Shown here piece after piece: positions 54,328 to 63,500 of a stretch of 64,000 bases of DNA. Under the pieces are notes generated by a model. That model was given only the letters and a program-made list of their open reading frames with translations. It was not told where the DNA came from and did not search any database. A program made the position numbers and the translations under genes. Positions within the stretch are counted from its first letter, which is position 1; every line of letters starts with the position of its first letter. This DNA is from Tenacibaculum singaporense (lineage in GTDB: Bacteria; Bacteroidota; Bacteroidia; Flavobacteriales; Flavobacteriaceae). The stretch spans positions 2,423,001 through 2,487,000 of the forward strand of contig NZ_CP032548.1 in assembly GCF_003867015.1 (NCBI RefSeq), written 5' to 3'.

Positions 54328-55542
54328 TTACTCATCTAAGTATTTAGCTAATGAAGATCTATTCTCCTTTATAACTAGTGCCAGTTTATCTAAATTCAAT
54401 ACTTTATTCTTATCTAAAACCTCTCTTTTTAATTCAATAAGTTTGTTGTTTTCATATAAGTCATAAAGTAATTGTGGCTTAATATTTTCAAATAAACTTA
54501 CCCAGTTAGTAAACCTATCATTAATCTCAACATAACCATTACTATCTTTCTTATATAGAATGGCTTTATTAATATTATTTCTACTATACTTAATTATACT
54601 GTATGTATTGTTATTATCTTCAAATGTAAATTTTGAAATTAATGTTGTAATTTCTTTGTCTATCAAATTAAACTCTGGTTTTCTTTCATACTTTTTCTTT
54701 GTTTTCTCATTAGAAACCAATTTATTATCATTTAGTAAATATTCTGAAAAAAAAGATTTCTCTAATATAAAATCTTGTTCTGTTTTAATTTTAAAAACTT
54801 CTGGTGTTTGCCTCAGTTTCGCTTTTGGATAATTATATCCCTCAACAATAAGTCGCTTATCTTTTACTTTATATAAACTTTCTGTCTTCTTAACTTTATA
54901 CCATCCTCTATAAATATTCGCTAGCTTTTCAAAATCTAATCCTTTATTTTTCCCTCTTGTTTTTTTTATTAAACCTTTTATGAAGTCATCTTCGGACTTT
55001 CCTTTTAATAACTCTAGCAAAATAGCAGGCTCAAAATTGGAAAAAATACTTATCATGTATTCTTGATTCAATAAATCACTTATGTACCATCTATCTTTAA
55101 CTTTTTCTATGGAAATTACCCCTATAATAGGAAATGGTATCTTCTCCATAATAAATGAGTATTTTAGAAAAGCCATATTCCTTCCATTATAATTATACTC
55201 ATATACTGTTTCTATTTGTATATAATTTTTGGATGTATCATTTTTTTTAACCGCTTCAAAGTGTTCTTTATCTCTAACTATTTTAGTTCTTCCATCTAAA
55301 TATTCACTTAATGCCCATTTTCTATTAGAAGCCGAAAAAAAAGACTGTATTAAACCTTCATAAGTAGAATAATCAATTTCTTTTTGAGAAGCTACTTGGT
55401 TTATACGCAAAGGTGTTTCGTATATTTTATAAGTAGCTATTACTTCTTTTGAAAAACGAATAGCTATACCTTCTCCTTTTTTAAATTGCGAATAACTAAT
55501 TGTTACTATAGTTAATAATAAAGATGTTATTAATTTTCTCAT
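54328..55542 (-). CDS. Exported protein of unknown function
   Basis: A 404-residue protein with signal peptide (LITSLLLTIVTISYSQ). Two similar segments, ILLELLKGKSEDDFIKGL with FEKLANIYRGW (about 195-235) and LLYDLYENNKLIELKREVL with LDKLALVIKENR (about 363-395), suggest an internal duplication of a unit of about 170-190 residues. Each unit holds a beta-rich part (IQIETVYEYNYNGRNMAFLKYSF; VEGYNYPKAKLRQTPEVFKIK is the corresponding region). No known domain was recognised. It is operon member between the two-TM protein and paralog B. Confidence 0.7.
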   Translation of the reverse strand: MRKLITSLLLTIVTISYSQFKKGEGIAIRFSKEVIATYKIYETPLRINQVASQKEIDYSTYEGLIQSFFSASNRKWALSEYLDGRTKIVRDKEHFEAVKKNDTSKNYIQIETVYEYNYNGRNMAFLKYSFIMEKIPFPIIGVISIEKVKDRWYISDLLNQEYMISIFSNFEPAILLELLKGKSEDDFIKGLIKKTRGKNKGLDFEKLANIYRGWYKVKKTESLYKVKDKRLIVEGYNYPKAKLRQTPEVFKIKTEQDFILEKSFFSEYLLNDNKLVSNEKTKKKYERKPEFNLIDKEITTLISKFTFEDNNNTYSIIKYSRNNINKAILYKKDSNGYVEINDRFTNWVSLFENIKPQLLYDLYENNKLIELKREVLDKNKVLNLDKLALVIKENRSSLAKYLDE

Positions 55543-55553
55543 TATTTTATTTT

Positions 55554-56003
55554 TTATTTTTTATTTTTTTCTAATATTTTCAATCCTATATAATAAAGAA
55601 GTGATGGTATAAACAATATAATTAATGTAAGATTAAACCATACTCCTCCAAGAACTATAGATGGAGATTTCTCATTCTTTTTTCTTTTTAATATAAAGTT
55701 TCTACCTTCTTGATTACAATACCAAACCAAATAATTACCATTTTTATCTTTATCTAAAGAAGGCATATAACCTGTTATTGTTTTCTTTATTTTGTTTCTT
55801 TTTAAATATCCTTCAATATGATACAAGTCTGTAGGTTCTCCATCTACATTAAAATATTTTTCAACAATCAATACATCTTTTATAAAACAAGATTGTTCAA
55901 AATTTACAACATAAAATAATTTTATTTGATAAAAATCATTAACAATGGCAGACAATACAGCAAAAAAACCTAGTATGCTTAAAAATAAACTTAGACCTTT
56001 CAT
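55554..56003 (-). CDS. Small two-TM membrane protein
   Basis: A 149-residue protein with an N-terminal membrane segment (LFLSILGFFAVLSAIVNDFY) and a C-terminal one (VLGGVWFNLTLIILFIPSLLYYIGLKIL) enclosing a soluble domain of about 90 residues with two cysteines. The layout resembles DUF3592-type proteins (membrane helix, small beta domain, membrane helix), but I do not claim membership. It is the only inner membrane protein of the exoprotein operon, with a 1-base gap to the TANFOR protein gene. Confidence 0.72.
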   Translation of the reverse strand: MKGLSLFLSILGFFAVLSAIVNDFYQIKLFYVVNFEQSCFIKDVLIVEKYFNVDGEPTDLYHIEGYLKRNKIKKTITGYMPSLDKDKNGNYLVWYCNQEGRNFILKRKKNEKSPSIVLGGVWFNLTLIILFIPSLLYYIGLKILEKNKK

Positions 56004-56004
56004 C

Positions 56005-59000
56005 TTATTCTTTATATAAATCTATTGGATCAATTAACTGAATTCTTTCATAATAAGGTGAAGTTTCTAATTTTTTACCTAAAAAAACTAGATAAGCACC
56101 TGCATTTAAATCTAAATATACTCCCTTTCTTAGTGGAAAGACTCCAAAATTTCCATTAGTATAACCTATACTTAAAAGTTCAGCTCCTGCTATACCGCTT
56201 GCATAACCACTAATAGCAAACCAATCATTATTTTTTAATAAACTAAACTCTCCTTTTGCTCCAAAAGCAACGTTTAAACCTATTATTGCGGGATCTATTG
56301 ATTTTTTATACTCAATCCACTTATCACTCTCTACATACTTTCTCTCTTCACTAACTACTTTCACCTCACCAAAAGCATCGGCACTAGCCTCAATTTTTAC
56401 TTCAGCAGTAATATATTCTTTCGCCTTTTTTATTGCCCAATCAGGTATAGGCAACTCATCTATGGGTAATCCCCATTTCCATACAGTAACCTTACCTTTT
56501 AAACCTACTTTAAATCCTCCTTTGGTTTTCTTTTCTCTATAATATAAACGAGACTCAATATCTTCTTTATTCTCAGCAATACTTTCAAAAGGAACAATTT
56601 CATAAAACCAATTAATACCTACTGGACTTGATGTTGGTGTAGTTTTAATAAAAGAAAGACTTTCTAATTTTTTTCCATACTTTTCAATCAATTTTGTAGC
56701 TTCAAAAGCTTTTTTTATTGTTTTTGAACCAAAGTTTTCATTCCCTAAACTAAACTTCCATTTTTGAAAATCTTTATTTACCCATTTAACGGTTACACTT
56801 TTATCTATTTTATTTGAAACTCCTCCGTTCACAGTTGTTGTAGTAGTTTCTGTATCTTCATACAACCATTTAAATGTGGTTTTCTTTCCTTGATGTTCAG
56901 TCTCTAAATTATCATTGAAATACCATTTAATATCACTTTTAGAAATAATATCTTCATTTAAATTTGGTGATATTTTTATTCCATAGTCTATTATTTTAGA
57001 ATCTTTTGTGATGGAAGGTTCGTTAATCAAATAAAGAATTTGTCCTGATTTTGCAGCTCTTTTTTTATTTTCATCTTCTTTAGCAACCAATTCCAAAAAC
57101 TCAAATTCTTTAACTATTCTTTTAATTGTTACCTTTATTTTTTCTTCATTATAGTTAGAAACTATGTCTAACACATGAATATCTTTCATGTTAATACCCA
57201 AATTATCGTGGGTAGTTTCATTTGTTGCAAAATCAGAAGTGTTATCAGTCCCTAACTTTAATACTTGCCAATTAATTTTTGCTTCTTTAGGGTAATTTTT
57301 TAGTAAAAAAGCAAAATTTGTTTGCTCTCTTGAATAAGGAACCTCTATTGTATCTCCATTCTTATAACTTTTCCCGTTATGCTCTATTACTACATTTTCA
57401 CTTTCATTATTTGAAGAATTATTAGTAGTATTTGCATCACTTTCTGTATTGTTAGTTGTATCTGTACCACTACTTGTTCCTGTACTTGTATTGTCTCCTT
57501 GATTCGTTGTATCAGTATTAGTAGTATCCGTCGTATCAGAATTATTTGTGTCTGATGTTGAATTATTATCAGTACCTGAATTTCCTGTTGTTGAGCTTTC
57601 TCCTGTAGTAGTATCACTAGCTGTATCTGAATTATCTTCTACTGGTTCGTCTTCTGCAAAAATGTCATCTACAAGATCACTTATATCCTCAATAACTTCA
57701 TCAGCATCTATAATTCCTCCCCATTCAGGATCGTAATCAGTCTCTACTACTCCATCAATAAGCTCATAACTACTATTTACTTGAACATTGTCAAATACTA
57801 CTTTAATACGTGTGTATTTCCCTATATTAATATCTCCACCAGATGCTATATTGGCTGCATCAATAATTTCTTTCAGGTTTTCTAAAAATGGTAGGGTAAT
57901 ATATCCCCAACCACTAAACGTTCCATTACTTCCACTTACCTCACGTGTAGTTACTGGGAAATCACCTGCTGTAAAAGTTTCGTTTATTCCTAATTTTGGT
58001 AGTGGTTCTTTGTTTGTAATGTTTATTTGCGGAGTTAATCCACAGTTGTAATACGCAGCTTCATCGTTACTTGGCGTGGTAAACTCTTGAATATTTGAAT
58101 ACGCAAACCCTGATAACTGAGTACACTCACCTCCTACACGAAATTCATATATGGTAGCTGCTTCTAAATTTCGAATTTTACTCTCATTGGTATAACTATT
58201 TACTTCAAACCAATCATCATCTCCAAATCCTTTTTTACGATACTGAATTCTATAGCGTAAATGTTCTGAACTTTGCCAATTTACTTGAACTGATTCTGCT
58301 GTTAACGCTTGCGAAATAACAAAGCTTGGTGGTTTACAATCTTCTAAATATTTAAACCAAAAAATCTCACTTTTTCCGTCATTTTTAAACACAGAGGTTT
58401 CATTTACTCCATCACTTACAAAAGCACGTACCTGCCAACCGTATATTTTACCTGAAAGTAACTGTGGTGCTTCTGGTCCTACTAATAGTGTTGTAGTATA
58501 GGTGTTTGTTTGATAAAAAGGAACTGATGCTAAAAAGTTAGCTTGCGGATTTTGTAGATCCCACAATTCTTTTAATGTAAATTCATATTGTACGTTACTT
58601 ACATTACTATGGCGAGGTGTCCAAGTAAATAATATGTTTTGTGGATTGGTAGCATTTACAATATTATCTTTAAATGGTAAATTTAAAATTGGTGGATCAT
58701 TTTGTAATAAGTATACGGTAGTACAACTTTTAGATGATAGTTTTCTGTTGGTAAAATAGTCGTACACTTCAAAACAAAAATCATATCCTCCATTTGGTAA
58801 AGGTGCATTGTACTGTTGTGGTGTAATTCCAACCAAATTATCTAACTGAAAGTATGGTTGTAAGTCTAAATTAGACAGTCTTAGGTTTATCCCTCCATCA
58901 ACATATATAGGAGTTTCTCCAATAATTACATCACGCGAGGTTATAGAAAGCCCTTGTCCTTCTATATACATTTTTAACCGTATTCTACGACCAACTTCAT

Positions 59001-59202
59001 TTACATCGGTTAATAAAATATTGATATACAGTTTTTCACTCGACGTTGTAGCATAGTCTGATATTTTTAAACTATACGGTGGTATTAATTGTGGAGTTAC
59101 TTGAACTGGATACGTTTGTGAGTATAGTACTGTACTTATAAATACAGTAAACAACAACATTACCTTTTTGAATATATTACTATCGTTTGAATTGATTTTC
59201 AT
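56005..59202 (-). CDS. TANFOR and fibronectin type III domain exoprotein
   Basis: A 1065-residue protein with signal peptide (VMLLFTVFISTVLYSQ, residues 13-28). Residues about 30-285 fit the TANFOR domain (YPVQVTPQLIPPYSLKISDY, DVNEVGRRIRLKMYIEGQ, GLPNGGYDFCFEVYDYFTN-like). A Fn3 domain follows (about 290-380: ESVQVNWQSSEHLRYRIQYR). A conserved region to about 515 precedes a low-complexity Ser/Thr/Asn/Asp linker (about 517-605; DNA about 57390-57655). The rest (605-1065) is a beta-rich unknown part ending in hydrophobic SIGYTNGNFGVFPLRKG and DLNAGAYLVFLGKKLE, which could be a small barrel-like or surface domain. No T9SS sorting domain. It follows the PKD lipoprotein by 10 bases. Confidence 0.85.
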   Translation of the reverse strand: MKINSNDSNIFKKVMLLFTVFISTVLYSQTYPVQVTPQLIPPYSLKISDYATTSSEKLYINILLTDVNEVGRRIRLKMYIEGQGLSITSRDVIIGETPIYVDGGINLRLSNLDLQPYFQLDNLVGITPQQYNAPLPNGGYDFCFEVYDYFTNRKLSSKSCTTVYLLQNDPPILNLPFKDNIVNATNPQNILFTWTPRHSNVSNVQYEFTLKELWDLQNPQANFLASVPFYQTNTYTTTLLVGPEAPQLLSGKIYGWQVRAFVSDGVNETSVFKNDGKSEIFWFKYLEDCKPPSFVISQALTAESVQVNWQSSEHLRYRIQYRKKGFGDDDWFEVNSYTNESKIRNLEAATIYEFRVGGECTQLSGFAYSNIQEFTTPSNDEAAYYNCGLTPQINITNKEPLPKLGINETFTAGDFPVTTREVSGSNGTFSGWGYITLPFLENLKEIIDAANIASGGDINIGKYTRIKVVFDNVQVNSSYELIDGVVETDYDPEWGGIIDADEVIEDISDLVDDIFAEDEPVEDNSDTASDTTTGESSTTGNSGTDNNSTSDTNNSDTTDTTNTDTTNQGDNTSTGTSSGTDTTNNTESDANTTNNSSNNESENVVIEHNGKSYKNGDTIEVPYSREQTNFAFLLKNYPKEAKINWQVLKLGTDNTSDFATNETTHDNLGINMKDIHVLDIVSNYNEEKIKVTIKRIVKEFEFLELVAKEDENKKRAAKSGQILYLINEPSITKDSKIIDYGIKISPNLNEDIISKSDIKWYFNDNLETEHQGKKTTFKWLYEDTETTTTTVNGGVSNKIDKSVTVKWVNKDFQKWKFSLGNENFGSKTIKKAFEATKLIEKYGKKLESLSFIKTTPTSSPVGINWFYEIVPFESIAENKEDIESRLYYREKKTKGGFKVGLKGKVTVWKWGLPIDELPIPDWAIKKAKEYITAEVKIEASADAFGEVKVVSEERKYVESDKWIEYKKSIDPAIIGLNVAFGAKGEFSLLKNNDWFAISGYASGIAGAELLSIGYTNGNFGVFPLRKGVYLDLNAGAYLVFLGKKLETSPYYERIQLIDPIDLYKE

Positions 59203-59212
59203 ATACTTTTTC

Positions 59213-60565
59213 TTATTTAGCTTCTTTTTGAACTTTTATATCAACTACTATGTATGAGTTTGTACCGTCTTTCACAAACTGCTTTATTTTTATAACTCCT
59301 TTTCGACTATCTGAAGTTTTAAAAGGAATGATTCTTGGCGTTACTGTATTATCAAATTCTTTTAACCCTTCATTGATTTCATCTACCGCCAAGGCTGCTA
59401 ATAACTGATCGTTTACCATTGCATCAAACTCTGAAACAGACAAATGAGTACTACAATTACACGATTCTTGCTTGTTTATTAATTGAGTCTTTTGAGCATT
59501 AGGAATCGATGAAAAAGCAACTGTTGATGCTTGATTTGGGCTCACAAATTTGTTATATGAAAAGGTTTCGCTTAAACCAAAGAAAACAAGATCTATATCC
59601 TTTCCTGTCTCATTAGTAACTTCACTCTTCGTATATACTTTTCTTGTTTTGGTTGAAAAAAAAGCTCCAATAGCATTCTCTTTATGAGCTGTGTTAATTC
59701 CTAATTTTACATTTTCTAAACTTCTTAAGTTGGTATTTTCATATACAGTTATTGTTTTTGAAAATACTTTCTCTTGTTTTCCATTACTTGCTTTTAGCTG
59801 TAATGTATGAGTTCCTGGTGTTTGAATTTCTATTTCTGGATTTTCTTCTAAGCTACTTGTTATATTAGCGCCTTCAAACGTCCAATTGTAATTAGTTGCA
59901 CTGATACTTTTATTAGTTAATGTAACTTTTACTGGAACTTGATAATCATCGTCTTTAAAAGCAACTGAATATTCAAAATCGGCTGTTAGATAAGGTGCAA
60001 CTTCTATTATTTTTTCTTGAGTATAACTTTCCTCTCCATTACTTACTTTTAATCTTATCGTATGCTCTCCCGGAGTTGTAAAAGTTATGTTTTCTGGGTA
60101 TTCTTTTGATGATGTCTCTGGTATTCCCCCTTGAAAAAACCACTCAAAGGTTGTAGCCCCTTTTGTTTTATTAGTTATTTTTACTTCAACTGGTGAGTAA
60201 TTATTTTCTAATACCTCTACATCAAAATCAATAAGAACAGTTGGCTTTACTGTAATTTTTTGAGTTTTTACGTCTACACTACCATCTCTATTAGAGGCTT
60301 CTAAGGTGATAAGATATTCTCCTTCTGTATTATAGGTTATAATACCAGGATTTTTACTTGACGAACTACTAGGCTCACCTCCTTTAAATGTCCATTTATA
60401 GGTATCAGCTCCTTCTGTATCATTGAGGATTTTTACTTTTACAGGCACAGTATAATCTTGATTAACTATTTCTGTATTAAAGTCAACAATTACAGGTAAG
60501 GCTACTTCATTTACACAAGCACATATACCTAATAGCGTTATTATAAAAAATAAACTCTTTCTCAT
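59213..60565 (-). CDS. Triple PKD-domain lipoprotein
   Basis: A 450-residue lipoprotein: signal FFIITLLGICAC with lipid Cys near residue 17. Three PKD domains cover about 25-275, each with the core 'ADTYKWTFKGGEPSSSS', 'ATTFEWFFQGGIPETSS' and 'ATNYNWTFEGANITSSL' and the strand 'GEHTIRLKVSNGEE'. The C-terminal about 170 residues form an unknown domain (KLGINTAHKENAIGAFFST; NKQESCNCSTHLSVSEFD). The gene's ATG overlaps the stop of the upstream SprB-repeat gene by one base (TAATG). PKD domains bind proteins or polysaccharides; as a lipoprotein it may hold the giant protein at the outer membrane (inference). Confidence 0.85.
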   Translation of the reverse strand: MRKSLFFIITLLGICACVNEVALPVIVDFNTEIVNQDYTVPVKVKILNDTEGADTYKWTFKGGEPSSSSSKNPGIITYNTEGEYLITLEASNRDGSVDVKTQKITVKPTVLIDFDVEVLENNYSPVEVKITNKTKGATTFEWFFQGGIPETSSKEYPENITFTTPGEHTIRLKVSNGEESYTQEKIIEVAPYLTADFEYSVAFKDDDYQVPVKVTLTNKSISATNYNWTFEGANITSSLEENPEIEIQTPGTHTLQLKASNGKQEKVFSKTITVYENTNLRSLENVKLGINTAHKENAIGAFFSTKTRKVYTKSEVTNETGKDIDLVFFGLSETFSYNKFVSPNQASTVAFSSIPNAQKTQLINKQESCNCSTHLSVSEFDAMVNDQLLAALAVDEINEGLKEFDNTVTPRIIPFKTSDSRKGVIKIKQFVKDGTNSYIVVDIKVQKEAK

Positions 60566-63500
60566 TACTCAACAATTACTTTTTGTATTCTTTTTGCTTT
60601 TGGAGTTTCTAATAGTAATACATATACCCCTGCTGATACATTCATATCATACAATACTTCATATTTTTTTTGTCCTTTTAGCAATTTGTCGGCTACTACA
60701 GAGTTTGCTCCTAAACTAAAAAGACGTAAAGAAATTTCTGATTCCTTTTCTAGTTCTACATCAACAGTAAACTTTCCTTTATTAGGGTTTGAATAGACTA
60801 CAAACTCTTTTACAAATGGATTCTTCGTTTCTCCAATATCTGTAAGATCTCTTGCCTTTAAAACATTCACTGTTTTGGTTGCTACTTTTTTACAATTTCC
60901 TTCATTTGAAATTAGAGATATATCGTAATTTCCTGGAGCAGGAAAACGTAAAACTAGACCTTCATCCGTTTTTTGGACTATTGTTACATTTGAAGGTATA
61001 TTCCACTCTACCTTTTCACTTATTGGATTAGACACGTTAATTAGTACTATATCTTCTCCTACAAATGCTTGAGAGGTTAAAATTAATTGTGCATCTATCT
61101 CTACATTTGACTTATGTATTATAATTTCTTTTGAGACTTTACAACCATCTTTAGTAGTAATTGTTAATGTATAAATCCCTTCTTCTGACAATAACACTAC
61201 ACTTTCATTGCTTGTAAAACCATTTGTTGAAGTCCATTCATATTCAGATGTTCCAACCATAGTTACATCATACTCTATAGTTTCACCATAACAAAGGGTT
61301 ACTTCACTTGGAACAACATCAAATATTAACTCTTCTGCATTTTTAACTAAAATTTCTTTTGTTGCTTGACAACCCTTTTGGTCAGTAACTGTAACTATGT
61401 ACGTTCCTGCGCATAATCCAGTTACATTACTTCCTTTTTGTCCAGTATTCCATGTCACACTATATGGAGCAATACCTCCTTCAATATTTAAGTCTATTTC
61501 TCCTGTACAACTGTTATAACAAATAACATCTTTTACAGTTTCTGTAATTGTTAATGAGCTTGCTTTTTCTACTGTAAAACTGCCTGTAGTTTGACAATCA
61601 TTTGCATCTGTAACTAAAACGAAATAACTTCCTGCTGCTACATCAGTAATTTCTGCTGTTGTTTGTCCAGAACTCCATGAATAAGAATATGGTGATGTTC
61701 CTCCTTCAACATTTAAACTTATTACTCCGTCATTATTACCAGAACAAGTTACGTTTGACACATCACCTGCAACTTCTAGTACCTCAGGCTGTACTACTGT
61801 GAAAACTTCACTAGTATCTTCAATTCCTTTTAAATCGGTTACTTTTACAAAATATCTTCCTGTAGGTAAATTATAAATAACTTGAGAGTTTCCGACACTA
61901 TTTCCTGTTACAGCATTAAACCATACATAACTATTTCCTCCAACACCACCTGTTGCTACCGCTTTTAATACTGCCGATATGTCTCCATTACATTTTATCG
62001 TTTCTACTTGTTCAATTGCAACTATTAATGGATCTGGTTCATCTAAATTATAAACTTCATTTAACTCACAGCCCTTGGCATCTACTACTGTTAAATAATA
62101 CTTTCCTGTAGGTACATTATTTATTGATGTAGTATTACTTATACTATTAGTTGCTTGATCTTTCCATTCATATGTAAACGGTGTTACGCCTCCTTCAATC
62201 TGAACTGATATACTTCCATCTGATAAACCTGCTCCTGAAGGTTCTTCAAAAGTTGTTACTAATACCCTATATACATCTGGTTGCGTTATGCTTATTGTTT
62301 CTTTTAACTCACATCCATTTTCATCTTTTACAGCTACTGTATACACTCCTTCTGTTAATGTATTTACATCTTCTGTTTTATCTCCATTGCTCCATTCGTA
62401 AGTATATACTCCTGTACCTCCTGTAACAGAAATATCAATGCTTCCATCATTACCATTGTAACAGGTTACTTCTGTTTTTGTAAAAGTGATTACAAGGGGT
62501 GGATTTTCTGTTAACTCTTGTTCTTTGTAAGTTGTATTTCCGTTAGAGTCGGTGACTACCAATCTATACGTTCCTGCTAAAGCTGTTAAAGAAGCTTCTG
62601 TACCTATAACTTTTGTTAAATCACTACTATTATACCATTGATAATTATAGTCTTCACCTGATAATACATATCCTCCAATTACTGTTGAACCAATCGTTCC
62701 TGTTCCTCCGTGACAAGCTATTGGCTTTGTAATTGCTAAGTTTAGCTCTAATTTGTTAGGTTGAATAAGTGTAAATTCTTTTTCTACTGAACAGTTATTA
62801 GCATCAAGAATGGCCATGACATAAGTAGCTGCGTCCAGCCCTGTTGGATTGCTTAGATTACTGATAACTGTTGTATTTCCTTTTACTCTTAATTCATAGG
62901 CATAAGGTGCAGTTCCTCCTGATGCTTCTTCAATATTAATTTCTCCGTTTGCCGTTTCAAAACCAGTTAAGTTTTTTTGAGAATCTGTAACTATCGTTAA
63001 AGGTGCAGTTGGTTGATTTATTATAATTATTCTTTCAATTGGCGGATTTGGACAGTTATTGGTATCTGTAATTACTACTTTATACTCTCCAGCACTAAGA
63101 TTTAATATGCCTTTTTCTGTTCCTATTACAGTACTATTTCCAACTTTATACCATTTATAAATATAAGTATCTGTACCTCCAATTACATCAACATCTATAT
63201 TTCCTGTTGAATCTCCATAACAAGCAACGTGATTTACAATAACATTACTAATTTCAACTTTAGTTGGATTTACTACCGTTCCTTCACTATACGACTTTAT
63301 ACCATTACTATCTGTTATTTCTACACCATAATCTCCTGCAGGCAAACTTCCAATAGTATTATTAGTAGCGCCGGAAATAAATACTTTTCCTCCACTACTA
63401 CCTACTTCATACCAATGATATGTATAAGGAGAAATTCCTCCCGTAACAGCAACTTCCAATTTACCATCAGTATCTCCATTACAATACAACTCTCCATCAT

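Noticed and set aside
57390-57617. Low-complexity antisense-frame proteins at the TANFOR linker
   Set aside because: They come from the repetitive Ser/Thr/Asn/Asp codons of the real gene in other frames.
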